A stretch of DNA of 64,000 nucleotides from Methylorubrum extorquens (GCF_024169925.1 NZ_JALJXF010000001.1:688001-752000); one strand, 5' to 3'; counted from the first letter of the stretch, positions 6,432 through 15,557 are shown. Notes: generated by a model not told the origin, from the letters alone. A program made the numbers and translations.

Positions 6432-8297
6432 GTGCGTTTGTTTCCATCAGCCACCGCCCGGCTTCGTAGCGCTGCCGCGGCACGGATCGGTCCGTTCCGG
6501 CACCTCCCGGCCCTGTTCCGCCTCGCCTGGGCGACGAGCCGCACCCTGACGCTCGCCAGTATCGGTTTGCGCCTTGCCCGCGCGGCCATTCCTGCCCTGA
6601 TGCTCTATGTCGCCAAGCTCGTTGTTGACACGGTCGTGGCCGGGCAAGCCGGTGCCGTCGGGCCGGCGAGCGCCTCGGACTGGTTCGCCCATCCGCTCCT
6701 GCGGCAGGTCAGCCTGCTGATCGGGGCCGAACTCGCGCTGGCACTCGCCTCCGACCTGCTCGGGCGCGCGACGAGCCTCATCGACGGGGTGCTGGCCGAG
6801 ATGACCGGCAATGCCACCACGCTCCGGCTGATGGCACACGCCGCCACCCTCGATCTCGCCCAGTTCGAGGACCCCGCCGTGCAGGACGGGCTGGAGCGTG
6901 CCCGGCGTCAGGTCGCGTGGCGCGCCAACCCGATGGGCCAGCTCCTCGGCCAACTTCAGGATGGGCTTACAGCCCTCTCACTGGCTCTGGCCGTGCTCGC
7001 GTTCCTGCCCTGGCTCGTCGTCCTGCTCGTCCTCGCCCTGATCCCGGCCTTCCTCAACGAACTCCACTTCAACCGCCAGGGCTATCGCCTCGCCTACCAG
7101 CGCTCGCCGGACCGGCGCGAGGGCGACTACATGCGCCAGCTCGGGGCCGGTGCCGAGAGCGCCAAGGAGATCAAGCTGTTCGGCCTCAGTGGCTACCTGG
7201 CCGAGCGCTTCCGTCTGCTCGCTGACCGGGCGCTGCGCGAGAACACCCACCTCGCCCGGCGCCGGGCCGTCGCAGGCGGGCTGTTCGCGAGCCTCGGCAC
7301 GCTCGCCTACTACCTCGCCTACCTCGTGATCGCGCTGCGGACGGCCACCGGCACGCTCACCCTCGGCGACCTCACCTTCCTGTCCGGCGCTTTCCTACGC
7401 CTGCGCAGCCTCGTCGAGGGCTTACTCCTCGGCCTTTCCCAACTCTCGGGCCAGGCGCAGTACCTCGACGACCTGTTCGGGTTCCTCGCACTCTCGCCCC
7501 GGCTCAACGCGCCGGAGTATCCCGCCCCGTTCCCGACGCCGATCCGCGACGGCTTCGTGTTCGAGGCGGTGGGCTACCGTTATCCCGGCGCGGAGCGCTG
7601 GGCAGTGCGCGATCTCTCGCTCACGATTCGGGCCGGCGAGGTTTTGGCGCTGGTGGGCGACAACGGCAGCGGCAAGACCACGATCGTCAAGCTGCTGGCG
7701 CGGCTCTACGACCCGACCGAGGGGCGCATCCTGCTCGATGGCCGCGACCTGCGCGACTACGACCCCGACGTGCTGCGAACCCGCATCGGCGTGATCTTCC
7801 AAGACTTCGTCCGCTTCGATCTCACGGCGGGCGAGAACATCGCGGTCGGGCGCATCGCGGCGCGGACGGATACGGCCCGCATCGAGGGCGCGGCGGGCCG
7901 CGCGCTGGCCGACACCATGGTGGGGCGGCTGCCCGCGGGCTACGACCAGCGGCTGGGCCGGCGCTTCGAGGACGGGGTCGATCTATCCGGGGGCGAGTGG
8001 CAGAAGCTCGCAATCGCCCGCGCCTACATGCGCGAGTCCGAGGTGCTGGTCCTGGACGAGCCGACCGCGGCGCTCGACGCCCGCGCGGAGGCTGAGGTGT
8101 TCGCCCGCCTCCGCGCTCTCGCGCTCGGACGTACCGCGCTCCTTATCTCGCATCGCTTCTCGAGCGTGCGCCACGCCGATTGTATCGTCGTGCTTGGGAA
8201 CGGCCGGGTGCAGGAGGCCGGTACGCACGAGGAGCTGGTCTGCAACGGCGGTCGCTACGCTGAACTGTTCGAGCTGCAGGCAGCAGCATACCGATAA
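6432..8297 (+). CDS. ABC exporter, fused permease-ATPase
   Basis: A half-transporter of about 620 residues: an N-terminal membrane domain with hydrophobic helices (for example LIGAELALALASDLL, LALAVLAFLPWLVVLLVLAL, LGTLAYYLAYLVIAL) and a C-terminal nucleotide-binding domain. Walker A is GDNGSGKTT, the Q-loop is IFQDFVRFD, the signature is LSGGEWQKLAIARA, Walker B is VLVLDEPTAALD and the H-loop is ISHRFSS. Such proteins dimerise and export lipids, peptides or drugs. I prefer the GTG at 6432 because upstream frame content is not protein-like; an ATG at 6195 would give 700 residues. Just downstream lies an IS1182 element. Substrate unknown. Confidence 0.85.
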   Translation: MRLFPSATARLRSAAAARIGPFRHLPALFRLAWATSRTLTLASIGLRLARAAIPALMLYVAKLVVDTVVAGQAGAVGPASASDWFAHPLLRQVSLLIGAELALALASDLLGRATSLIDGVLAEMTGNATTLRLMAHAATLDLAQFEDPAVQDGLERARRQVAWRANPMGQLLGQLQDGLTALSLALAVLAFLPWLVVLLVLALIPAFLNELHFNRQGYRLAYQRSPDRREGDYMRQLGAGAESAKEIKLFGLSGYLAERFRLLADRALRENTHLARRRAVAGGLFASLGTLAYYLAYLVIALRTATGTLTLGDLTFLSGAFLRLRSLVEGLLLGLSQLSGQAQYLDDLFGFLALSPRLNAPEYPAPFPTPIRDGFVFEAVGYRYPGAERWAVRDLSLTIRAGEVLALVGDNGSGKTTIVKLLARLYDPTEGRILLDGRDLRDYDPDVLRTRIGVIFQDFVRFDLTAGENIAVGRIAARTDTARIEGAAGRALADTMVGRLPAGYDQRLGRRFEDGVDLSGGEWQKLAIARAYMRESEVLVLDEPTAALDARAEAEVFARLRALALGRTALLISHRFSSVRHADCIVVLGNGRVQEAGTHEELVCNGGRYAELFELQAAAYR

Positions 8298-8469
8298 GCG
8301 GCAGCTCGCCGCTGACACTTCGACGTTGACCGAAACCCTCTCGCTGCCGGTCAGCGCACGAAAAATGGAGATTTGCCTCCGTACCCGTTCAATTCTGCGA
8401 CGACACCGGAAGGTAAGTTGCCTGCCAGTAAATGTCTGGTTCCAGGCGATGCGTTTAAGTCCGCTTACG

Positions 8470-8492
8470 GCCGATTCTGTTGAAAAACTCGG
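8470..8492 (+). repeat. left terminal inverted repeat of IS1182 element
   Basis: Reads gccgattct then gttgaaaaactcgg. It pairs with the reverse complement of 9971-9993 except for two adjacent bases (ct against tc). Confidence 0.85.
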
Positions 8493-8551
8493 CTGTTGCA
8501 GCGGCATTTGCGAGGTGATTCACTGCTGTTGTGAGGCAGGGATCGACGCAG

Positions 8552-9904
8552 ATGATGGGACCTCGGCAAGTCGAGCAGGGTGCTCTGTTCTACGAGTTCT
8601 CGCTCGACACCCACGTTCCCGCCGACCATCTGCTGCGCTCTATCGACCGCTTCGTCGATCTCACCAGCCTGCGCCAGGAGTTGGCCCCGTTCTACGCCTC
8701 CACGGGCCGCCCCTCGGTCGATCCCGAGCTGATGATCCGTATGCTGATCATCGGCTACTGCCTCGGCATCCGCTCGGAGCGCCGGCTCTGCGACGAGGTT
8801 CACCTCAATCTCGCCTACCGCTGGTTCTGCCGCCTGGGCCTGGAGGGCCGCGTACCGGACCACTCGACCTTCTCGAAGAACCGGCACGGCCGCTTCCGCG
8901 ACAGCGATCTGCTACGCCGCTTGTTCGAGCGTGTGCTCGCCCGCTGCATCGCCGAAGGGCTGGTCGGTGGCGAGGGCTTTGCCGTCGACGGCAGCCTGAT
9001 CAAGGCCGACGCCAACCGACAGAAAGGGGTCGAAGGCTCTGCCGGTCTCCCGCCCGAGGCCGTGAGCCGGGCCGCTCAGGAGTATCTAGCCGTCCTCGAC
9101 GAGGCCGCCTTCGGAGCCGCCACGCCCGTCCCACCCAAGTTCATCTCGCCCGCCGATCCGGCCGCTCGCTGGACCGGAGCACACGGCGGGCAAGCGTTCT
9201 TCGCCTACACGGCCAACTACTTGATCGACCTCGACCACGCGGTCATCGTCGATGTCGAGGCGACCACCGCCATCCGGCAGGCCGAGGTCACGGCGGCCAA
9301 ACGCATGATCGAGCGCTCACGCGAGCGCTTCGATCTCTATCCGGCCCGGCTGGCGGGCGACAGCGGCTACGGCTCGGCCGAGATGCTGGGCTGGCTCGTC
9401 TACGAGCAGGGCATCGAGCCGCATATCAGCGTCTTCGATAAGTCGACCCGCACCGACGGCACCTTCTCACGCGCTGACTTCACCTACGACCAGCCCAATG
9501 ACGTCTATCGCTGCCCGGCGGGCCGGATGCTGACGACGACCGGCACCTTGGTCAACGACGGGGCGACGTTGATGTATCGAGCGAGCAAGTTCGACTGCAC
9601 GCCATGCCCACTGAAGGCGCGCTGTTGCCCGAACGATCCGGTGCGCAAAGTCCCGCGCTCGATCTACGAGGGAGCGCGAGACATGGCTCGCGACATCGCA
9701 CGATCTGAAGAAGGCAAAACCTCACGCCGCGAGCGGAAGAAGGTCGAGATGCTGTTTGCCCACCTCAAGCGCATCCTGAAGCTGGACCGCCTCCGGCTAC
9801 GAGGACCGAACGGAGCGAAGGACGAGTTCCACCTCGCAGCCGCCGCCCAGAACCTGAGGAAGCTCGCCAAGATCATCCCGGTCCCGCAGCCGAGCCCGGC
9901 TTGA
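8552..9904 (+). CDS. IS1182-family transposase
   Basis: A DDE transposase of about 450 residues that cuts and joins the ends of its own element. N-terminal FYEFSLDTHVPADHLLRSID and DPELMIRMLIIGYCLGIRSE are typical of the family, as is the VDGSLIKADANRQKG block. Catalytic acidic residues likely fall in FAVDGS, LAGDSGYGSAEMLGW and ERKKVEMLFAHLKRILKLDR. A Cys cluster (CTPCPLKARCCPND) follows the FTYDQPNDVYRCPAGR segment, also normal for the family. Length is full. The ATG pair at 8552/8555 is preferred over a GTG at 8531. It is the only gene in the element. Confidence 0.93.
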   Translation: MMGPRQVEQGALFYEFSLDTHVPADHLLRSIDRFVDLTSLRQELAPFYASTGRPSVDPELMIRMLIIGYCLGIRSERRLCDEVHLNLAYRWFCRLGLEGRVPDHSTFSKNRHGRFRDSDLLRRLFERVLARCIAEGLVGGEGFAVDGSLIKADANRQKGVEGSAGLPPEAVSRAAQEYLAVLDEAAFGAATPVPPKFISPADPAARWTGAHGGQAFFAYTANYLIDLDHAVIVDVEATTAIRQAEVTAAKRMIERSRERFDLYPARLAGDSGYGSAEMLGWLVYEQGIEPHISVFDKSTRTDGTFSRADFTYDQPNDVYRCPAGRMLTTTGTLVNDGATLMYRASKFDCTPCPLKARCCPNDPVRKVPRSIYEGARDMARDIARSEEGKTSRRERKKVEMLFAHLKRILKLDRLRLRGPNGAKDEFHLAAAAQNLRKLAKIIPVPQPSPA

Positions 9905-9970
9905 CTGGGAAGGAGGCCTCAGGGCCGAGGAGAAAAGACCGCCCCTGTCCGTCGCCGATCTCGGCCGCCA

Positions 9971-9993
9971 CCGAGTTTTTCAACGAAATCGGC
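9971..9993 (-). repeat. right terminal inverted repeat of IS1182 element
   Basis: Contains ccgagtttttcaac, the complement of the left-end core. It marks the outer boundary of the element 67 bases after the transposase stop. Confidence 0.85.
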
Positions 9994-10193
9994 GCATCTG
10001 AGACCTCTTGTTAGGCGCCGGTCGAAGTCTGCTTTAGGAGTAGCGCCGCCGTGGTTGTATTCGGTACGAAGCCGATTGACCGTTTCGGCGCCGTGCCAAG
10101 GAGGCAACTCTTACCCGCACATCTCAACGTGTCATTTTCGTTTCATCGGATTGCGGTTCACGCTTCAGCTCGGGTTGCGCCGTTTAGAGGTAA

Positions 10194-10370
10194 GCCCAGT
10201 TCCAGTTTGACGAGTGCTACGAAAAGTTGCTTCGAAAGTTCGAACTGGAGCGAGCAAAAGCCTTTTATTGCTTACGGGCTAAGGCGCTCGGCGGCGAATC
10301 CTCCCTCTCCGTCATTCAAGTTTCTCTCACGATCAACGACTTAACTAACAGATCGAGCAACGCCTCGTAG
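10194..10370 (+). pseudogene. hypothetical protein fragment without start codon
   Basis: A plus frame between stops reads FQFDECYEKLLRKFELERAK, then CLRAKALGGESSLSVIQVSL and ends at TAG 10368-10370. The composition is protein-like and helical, but no ATG or GTG is available after the upstream TAA. It is probably the tail of a gene cut when the IS1182 element or an earlier event removed its front. No family recognised. Confidence 0.35.
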
Positions 10371-10441
10371 CAGCGTTGCGGTAAGGGCGGCGGTCTCATA
10401 GTCTTGTGTGCTCCTGTCTCAGGGCGTGGGGAAACGCGTTC

Positions 10442-10651
10442 ATGACCGAACACCATAAGGACGCCTCGTCGGGCGTCGCAAAGGCCGTCTTCGAGAGTCT
10501 GGATCCGGAACAGCGCGCGGCAGTCGAGAAAGAGGCGAACGCGAAGGGCGTCGAGCCAATCGAGATCGTCCGTCGGTCGCTCGACGTATTGATCTCGGAA
10601 ACTGGGCAGGCGGATGGGAAGTCGGTGTTCGTTCGGCGCTCAGGAACCTGA
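10442..10651 (+). CDS. small hypothetical protein
   Basis: Sixty-nine residues from ATG at 10442 (MTEHHKDASSGVAKAVFESL...). The middle (LDPEQRAAVEKEANAKGVEP followed by IEIVRRSLDVLISETG) looks like a ribbon-helix-helix or short helical protein, but no defined motif is secure. A very strong hairpin follows four bases after the stop, which supports a real transcription unit. Confidence 0.6.
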   Translation: MTEHHKDASSGVAKAVFESLDPEQRAAVEKEANAKGVEPIEIVRRSLDVLISETGQADGKSVFVRRSGT

Positions 10652-10654
10652 TTC

Positions 10655-10699
10655 AACGGAGGAGGGCTCCGGCGGGATGTGCCGGAGCCCTCCTCCGTT
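10655..10699 (+). terminator. rho-independent-type hairpin
   Basis: A perfect 19-base-pair stem (aacggaggagggctccggc and its complement) with a seven-base loop (gggatgt) sits directly after the small gene. The T-run is weak, so it might equally stabilise the 3' end or serve both strands, since a minus-strand fragment ends at 10718. Confidence 0.75.
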
Positions 10700-10717
10700 C
10701 CGGTTTGGCGATGTGCG

Positions 10718-10902
10718 TCAGACGCGATCCAATTCCGCCAGCGTGTCAGCGAGCTCCTGAAAATCCGCATCGTTGGTTGGGAAAAATTGGTTGTCCCTCT
10801 CCCGGATACGATTCACGAGCCGTCGCGCAGTCACCTTGAAGGGCACCTCCTTGTCACAGGCGCCGTCGGTGCTGAAATCGTATCCTTCGACATATCGTAC
10901 CG
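10718..10902 (-). pseudogene. hypothetical protein C-terminal fragment
   Basis: The minus frame reads VEGYDFSTDGACDKEVPFKV, then TARRLVNRIRERDNQFFPTN and ADFQELADTLAELDRV before TGA at 10718-10720. This is clearly protein-like, but no start codon is in frame and a second frame (HPHLDEKLVGGRYD) seems to carry the preceding part, which implies a frameshift near 10885. It is joined head-on to an HlyD fragment. No family recognised. Confidence 0.4.
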
Positions 10903-10914
10903 GCCTCCGACCAG

Positions 10915-11175
10915 CTTCTCGTCGAGATGCGGGTGCAGCCCCAAGACATCGACAATGTGCCGTTCGGACAGAAGGCGGTGCTGCGCTTCCCGGCTTTCGA
11001 CACGTGCGCCAGACCGGAGATCGACGGCGAGGTGACCTGGGTCTCGGCGGACGTGACCCATGACCCCAAGACCGGGCAGAGTTACGAGACCGCGCGCATC
11101 CGTATCCGCGAGGATCAGAAGGAGTTCCTACAGGGCTTGCGTCTCTTTCTGGACATGCGGGGGGGGGATCCTTGA
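10915..11175 (+). pseudogene. HlyD-family membrane fusion protein, C-terminal fragment
   Basis: The frame reads LLVEMRVQPQDIDNVPFGQK, AVLRFPAF, EIDGEVTWVSADVTHDPKTG and QSYETARIRI. This is the beta-barrel segment of HlyD/PrtE-type adaptor proteins of type I secretion systems. Upstream the match stops abruptly near 10914. Only about 85 of about 430 residues remain, and the end (FLDMRGGDP) lacks the usual VPGMPVE tail. No partner ABC transporter of that type is adjacent, so it is a leftover. Confidence 0.65.
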
Positions 11176-11355
11176 CCCAGATCGGCGAGTGCTTCCGTTC
11201 TTTCCTATCTCACGCGCCCTCTGTCCGATCAGATCGCAAACTAGGCGGCTGGACGCCCCGAGCCTTCGCCAACCAGACTGTCATGGCCCGAACATTTGCG
11301 TAGGCCGTGGACGACACACAGGGGGCGGATCGAGGCCAGCCGACCACTTCTCTTA

Positions 11356-12222
11356 ATGAGAGGTGGGAAAAATGCAGTAAAACCACAGATTGGAAGTCCG
11401 GAAATCTTGCACATTCTCGTTCCAGGCCGGACATGTGGCACCTGTGCGGAGTGCTGCCGAGTTCTTGAGGTCAAGGCGCTTGCCAAGCCTGCCGGAACCA
11501 CATGCGTGCATCAGACAGGTGGGGCATGCAGCATCTACCGGGAGCGTCCGGATGCCTGCGCTAAGTGGCATTGCCTATGGCGCAAGATCGGCGCTCTCCC
11601 GGATGAGTTGCAACCGGACCGTTCCGGGGTGATGTTCTCGCTGGAAACGGCTCCTACGGCTGACGACCCTTTCTTCCGTGCCCGCATTGTCTGCCGGGCC
11701 GTGCAGGGGCCTGACGCCTTTGAGCGGTGGGAGGCTGTCGAGGCGATCGACATGTTCGTTCGAGAGGGCTCGCTGCCGGTCTGGACGGCCTTCGACTCTG
11801 TGGTCTCTCTGGTCTATCCAGAGCCTGCCGATGCGGATCGGCTGAGGCACGCCATCAGGCATCCGCACCCCGAGATGAACCCAGATTGTGCGGAAGAGGC
11901 TGCAACCTGGAGGTTGAGGCTCGGGTACGGTGATGGGCATCAAGAAGCCGACGGTTTGGAACAAAAGCCGCTCGGCGCGTTAAAGCCTCTGTTCGCCACA
12001 GGAGGAGCACACATGGCAACCGGTACGGTAAAGTGGTTCAACGAGACGAAGGGCTATGGATTCATCCAGCCCGACAACGGCGGCAAAGACGTGTTCGTGC
12101 ACATCTCGGCGGTCGAGCGCGCTGGCCTGCGCGATCTCGCTGAAGGGCAGAAGGTGTCCTACGAGGTTGAGATCGACCGGAAGAGTGGCAAAGAATCGGC
12201 CGGACAGCTTCAGGTTGCCTGA
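11356..12222 (+). CDS. YkgJ-type Cys-cluster protein read in frame into a cold-shock domain
   Basis: One uninterrupted frame of about 288 codons. The first 190 residues form a YkgJ-like (zinc or iron-sulfur cluster) protein: CGTCAECC near residue 30, then [19 protein letters not shown] and KWHC. The last 69 residues are a complete cold-shock protein that has its own ribosome-binding site and ATG at 12013. The linker (roughly residues 195-218) looks like untranslated leader rather than protein, so the YkgJ gene may have lost its stop codon by mutation. Alternatively it is a real fusion. An ATG at 11296 would add 20 residues. Confidence 0.6.
   Translation: MRGGKNAVKPQIGSPEILHILVPGRTCGTCAECCRVLEVKALAKPAGTTCVHQTGGACSIYRERPDACAKWHCLWRKIGALPDELQPDRSGVMFSLETAPTADDPFFRARIVCRAVQGPDAFERWEAVEAIDMFVREGSLPVWTAFDSVVSLVYPEPADADRLRHAIRHPHPEMNPDCAEEAATWRLRLGYGDGHQEADGLEQKPLGALKPLFATGGAHMATGTVKWFNETKGYGFIQPDNGGKDVFVHISAVERAGLRDLAEGQKVSYEVEIDRKSGKESAGQLQVA
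12013..12222 (+). CDS. cold-shock protein (CspA family)
   Basis: A 69-residue single-stranded nucleic acid binding protein with five-stranded OB fold, normally an RNA chaperone. RNP1 is KGYGFIQP and RNP2 is DVFVHISA; the N-terminus [11 protein letters not shown] is typical. The start is set by AGGAGG six bases before ATG at 12013. It lies in the same frame as the upstream YkgJ-like ORF. A near-perfect hairpin follows at 12255. It can be translated independently of the upstream frame. Confidence 0.9.
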   Translation: MATGTVKWFNETKGYGFIQPDNGGKDVFVHISAVERAGLRDLAEGQKVSYEVEIDRKSGKESAGQLQVA

Positions 12223-12254
12223 TCGTCGGGCGGCCCTGCGTCGCCAGTAAGAAA

Positions 12255-12285
12255 GCGGTGGGCTGGCTTCGCGTCAGCCTACCGC
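12255..12285 (+). terminator. hairpin after the cold-shock gene
   Basis: Arms gcggtgggctg (12255-12265) and cagcctaccgc (12275-12285) pair with one mismatch around a nine-base loop. No T-run follows, so it is a candidate only. Confidence 0.45.
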
Positions 12286-12408
12286 CTGGTGGCCGTTCGC
12301 CCTGTTCGGTTCCCCGATCCGATGAACTCGTGAAAAGTCCGGCCCTGCGACCAACTCTCCAGCTTGGGATCATCCGCCGAGGAAACGCGGTTGCCACCCC
12401 GCGTCCAC

Positions 12409-12672
12409 ATGGGTCGGAGCTTTTGCTTGTCCAATCCCTTCCTGACTTCCCTTCTGCTCGCGTACGAGGCGCAGCGGGTTATCGAACTCCGCTTGGTACG
12501 GCTCGCCTGGGGCGGTCAGGAAGGGTGGGCCGAGTTGAACGCGATGGTGTTCGAGAAGATCGCGGCGACCACCGAGGCGACTACGACGTTGCTGACCGGC
12601 GGTTCACATGAGGATGTGGTTGCCCGCTATCGGGAACATGTGGCTGCGAACGCGGAGCGTCTGAGAGCGTAG
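12409..12672 (+). CDS. hypothetical protein
   Basis: About 87 residues (SFCLSNPFLTSLLLAYEAQR, WAELNAMVFEKIAATTEATT, HEDVVARYREHVAANAERLR). The alternating Ala/Glu helices and conserved-looking LLLAYEAQRVIELRL segment resemble the short phasin-like or granule-associated proteins common in Methylobacterium, but I cannot assign the family. Start is uncertain: ATG at 12409 or 12364. It stands alone between the cold-shock gene and a leftward hypothetical gene. Confidence 0.55.
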   Translation: MGRSFCLSNPFLTSLLLAYEAQRVIELRLVRLAWGGQEGWAELNAMVFEKIAATTEATTTLLTGGSHEDVVARYREHVAANAERLRA

Positions 12673-12911
12673 CGTCCGCCCAGCTAAATCGGGAGATGCG
12701 CTGTCTTGGCCAGACCGGACGTACAGCGCTCCCCTGCGTGACGGTGCTGTACCCGACGCCGCAGTGAACTCGTCTGCCGTTTATGGCAGGACCTTCAGGG
12801 TACGATCTCGGCTGGTGAAGCCCGTTTCTTATCGCGGCGGTCGAGACATGGGCCTGTGCCCGCGAAAGCCGTTCTCGCCCGCTGGTGCGACCGGCGCATT
12901 CCCCCTTTCGC

Positions 12912-13244
12912 CTATCGGCCTTCAAGGCGGCAAGAGAGGGCTGTCTCGACGGGGCAGGAGGCGGGTGGCTCTCGATAGATCCGCACTCGAGGCGGGTCAT
13001 CGCCGTTTTCCAGCGCAATGCGACGCTCCTCCTCGGCGTAGTCCCAACTCCACTCGTCGGAGTGCTCCCCATCGAGGACGACGCCGGCCCGGCAGCCCCA
13101 GCCATGCTGGCGTGCGACCTGGGCCTGCTCGTAGGTGACGGTGAAATAGCCGAATTCGTGAAGCTCTCGATCGCGGCAGAGGATCTGACCGTCAGCCGTC
13201 ACGATATCGCCCGGCTTCGCACCATCCGGCATTGTCGATGTCAT
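12912..13244 (-). CDS. hypothetical protein
   Basis: A 110-residue acidic protein with even composition (DIVTADGQILCRDRELHEFG, YFTVTYEQAQVARQHGWGCR, SDEWSWDYAEEERRIALENG). The frame is better than anything on the opposite strand. No transmembrane segment, signal peptide or known motif. It is divergent from the hydrolase-domain gene at 13599. Function unknown. Confidence 0.6.
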   Translation of the reverse strand: MTSTMPDGAKPGDIVTADGQILCRDRELHEFGYFTVTYEQAQVARQHGWGCRAGVVLDGEHSDEWSWDYAEEERRIALENGDDPPRVRIYREPPASCPVETALSCRLEGR

Positions 13245-13598
13245 GGTTGGTTCCTACGCGACGCGCTTCAGCACGATTATACCGATCGATAGGGTACGTG
13301 GAACAGGTGGCAGAGCGTATTCCTGCAAAATAGTGGCGATCGGCATCGCCGCCGATGCGCTGCTCCCTGCTCGAGCCTTGGGCCGTAGTTACTGCGCCAG
13401 CCACCGAGAGAATGCCTCGGCGCGCTCGAGCTCTCATCCTGCCATCGAACGCGTGGTTCGAATCGATGAGCGTAAAAAGCCATCGCGCGGAGCCAACACA
13501 AAGAGAAAACGAGGCGCATCCCAGCATTCCTCTCGACGTCCTTCCCTTGACATGCTTGCTGAGAATACCGGCCAGCACGAGCCGGACAGGGAGCAAAC
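13245..13598. other. divergent intergenic region
   Basis: About 350 bases between two divergent genes. No protein-like frame found. A TTGACA hexamer at 13547-13552 could be a -35 element for the hydrolase gene, but no convincing -10 follows at the usual distance. Confidence 0.35.
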
Positions 13599-15557
13599 AT
13601 GCGCAGCGGTTGGGTTGTGTTCGGCGCACTTGGCTGCGCCCTCGGCGCCGCGCCGGCTCAGGCGGGCATCACCGGCATCGACATCGCCAGCGTCGAGCCT
13701 TTCGCGGACGGCGCCGAGTTCGGCGCAGCGGGCCCCTACGAGCGAGTCGTCGGCACGGCCCGCGGTGAACTCGACCCCGCCGATCCCGCGAATGCCGGCA
13801 TCGTCGATATCGCTCTGGCGCCCCGCAACGCCCGCGGCATGGTCGAGTACAAGACCGACCTGTACATCCTGAGGCCCAAGGATCCGGCCCGCGGCAGCGG
13901 CACGCTCCTGTTCGAGGTGCTCAACCGGGGCCGCAAGTTCCTCTTCAACTGGGTCCTCGATGCACCGGCTCAGGCCGTGCAGGCCGTCAACGATCCGAAG
14001 ACCGCCACCGATGCCGGGACCGGGCTCGTCCTGCGCCGGGGCTACACCCTCGTCTGGTCGGGCTGGGAAGCGGATGCACTGCGCCAGCAGGGCGGTATGG
14101 CGATCGACGTGCCGGTGGCCACGCGCGGCGGCACGCCGATCGTCGAGGTAGTTCGCGACGAACTCGTCAGCGCGACCCGCGGTCCGCCTGAGGCGCCTTT
14201 CTACCTGACCTTCAAGACGGCCAGCCAGGACAAGGCCGACGCGCGCCTCACCGTTCGGCGCCGGGAGGCCGACCCGCCGCGGCCGGTGCCGCCGGATGCC
14301 TGGCACTACGCCACCCCGCGTCAGATCGAGCTTCTGCCGAAGGGCACCAAGCCGCTACCCGGCTCGCTCTACGAATTCACGTACCAAGCCACCGAGCCGA
14401 AGGTGCTCGGGATCGGTTTTGCCGCCACGCGGGACGTGGTGGCCTATCTCCGCAGCGAAGGCGGCGCGGCCAATCCGGCGGGTGGCGCCATCCGGCACAC
14501 TCTCGCACTCGGCATCTCGCAGAGCGGGCGCTATTTGCGTGACTTCATCCAACAGGGCTTCAACCGGGACGAAACCGGCAAGCGGGTGTTCGATGGCGTC
14601 CTGTCTCACATCGCGGGCGTGGGCGGGGTGTTCCTCAACGCCCGCTTCGCTCAGCCCTCGCGAACCAACACGCAGCACGAAGACCATCTCTACCCGGAGA
14701 ACACCTTCCCGTTCTCGGCCGCCACCCAGCACGATCCCGTCACCGGTCGCACGGGCAAGCTGCTGCGTGATGATGGATTCGACCCTCTGTTGATCGAGGC
14801 TAATACCGGCACCGAGTATTGGCAGAAGGGCGCCTCTCTCCTCACGACCGATCCGGCGGGCCGCACCGATGTGCCGCTGCCCGACACCGCGCGCGCCTAT
14901 TTGGTCTCGAGCGGCTTCCACTATGGGCGTGCCGGCTTGGCCTCGACCAAGGGACCCTGCTCCAACCCACGCAGCAGCCTGAACCCGGCCCCGGCCGTCC
15001 GGGCGCTGCTGGTCGCGCTTGAGGAGTGGGTGAAGGACGGCAAGGCACCACCGGAGAGCCGTGTGCCGCGCCTATCCGATCACACCCTCGTCGAAGCGGC
15101 CGATATCGGTTTCCCATTCATGGTCGGCGTCCCCGTTCCGACGGCGCCGAATGCGATCGCGCGCTTCAGCACCTACGTCGATCCACGCCCGGAAAGCGGG
15201 ACGCAATATCGCCCCCTGGTCCCGCGCGTCGATGCCGACGGCAACGAGGTGGCCGGCATTCGCCTGCCGGCGGTTGCAGCCCCGCGTGCGACCTTCACCG
15301 GTTGGAACCTGTATGCCGATCCGTTCCCCGCCGGTGCGCTGTGCGATCGCGAGGGCAGCCAGATCCCGTTCGCGCGCACCCGTGCCGAACGGGACACGGC
15401 CGGCGACCCCCGTCTATCCCTCGAGGAGCGATATCAGGATGCGGGTGCCTACGTCGCGGCCGTGACGAAATCCGTCGATGCGCTCGTGTCCGGTCGCCTG
15501 CTGCTGCAGGAGGACGGAGGTCGTATGATCGCAGCTGCGCGACAGGAGATGCCGTAG
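13599..15557 (+). CDS. secreted alpha/beta hydrolase domain protein
   Basis: A 652-residue protein with a signal peptide (GWVVFGALGCALGAAPAQAG, cleavage near AQA-G). The body matches the large alpha/beta-hydrolase-domain family found in alphaproteobacteria: VLNRGRKFLFNW near residue 108, then GISQSGRYLRDFIQQGFN, a nucleophile elbow of GxSxSG type near residue 305, and HYGRAG, HTLVEAADIGFP further on. The substrate of this family is not established; esters or peptides are possible. AGGGAG eight bases before ATG supports the start. It stands alone. Confidence 0.8.
   Translation: MRSGWVVFGALGCALGAAPAQAGITGIDIASVEPFADGAEFGAAGPYERVVGTARGELDPADPANAGIVDIALAPRNARGMVEYKTDLYILRPKDPARGSGTLLFEVLNRGRKFLFNWVLDAPAQAVQAVNDPKTATDAGTGLVLRRGYTLVWSGWEADALRQQGGMAIDVPVATRGGTPIVEVVRDELVSATRGPPEAPFYLTFKTASQDKADARLTVRRREADPPRPVPPDAWHYATPRQIELLPKGTKPLPGSLYEFTYQATEPKVLGIGFAATRDVVAYLRSEGGAANPAGGAIRHTLALGISQSGRYLRDFIQQGFNRDETGKRVFDGVLSHIAGVGGVFLNARFAQPSRTNTQHEDHLYPENTFPFSAATQHDPVTGRTGKLLRDDGFDPLLIEANTGTEYWQKGASLLTTDPAGRTDVPLPDTARAYLVSSGFHYGRAGLASTKGPCSNPRSSLNPAPAVRALLVALEEWVKDGKAPPESRVPRLSDHTLVEAADIGFPFMVGVPVPTAPNAIARFSTYVDPRPESGTQYRPLVPRVDADGNEVAGIRLPAVAAPRATFTGWNLYADPFPAGALCDREGSQIPFARTRAERDTAGDPRLSLEERYQDAGAYVAAVTKSVDALVSGRLLLQEDGGRMIAAARQEMP

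Larger units (their letters stand above)
8470..9993 (+). mobile_element. IS1182-family insertion sequence
   Basis: The element is bounded by 23-base inverted repeats at 8470-8492 and 9971-9993 that match at 21 positions; the shared core is gttgaaaaactcgg. It carries one intact transposase gene. Adjacent four-base flanks (tacg and gcat) are not identical, so no target duplication is visible. With both ends and an unbroken gene, it may be able to move. Confidence 0.85.

Noticed and set aside
8466..9997. target site duplication of the IS1182 element
   Set aside because: The four bases on each side (tacg, gcat) do not match.
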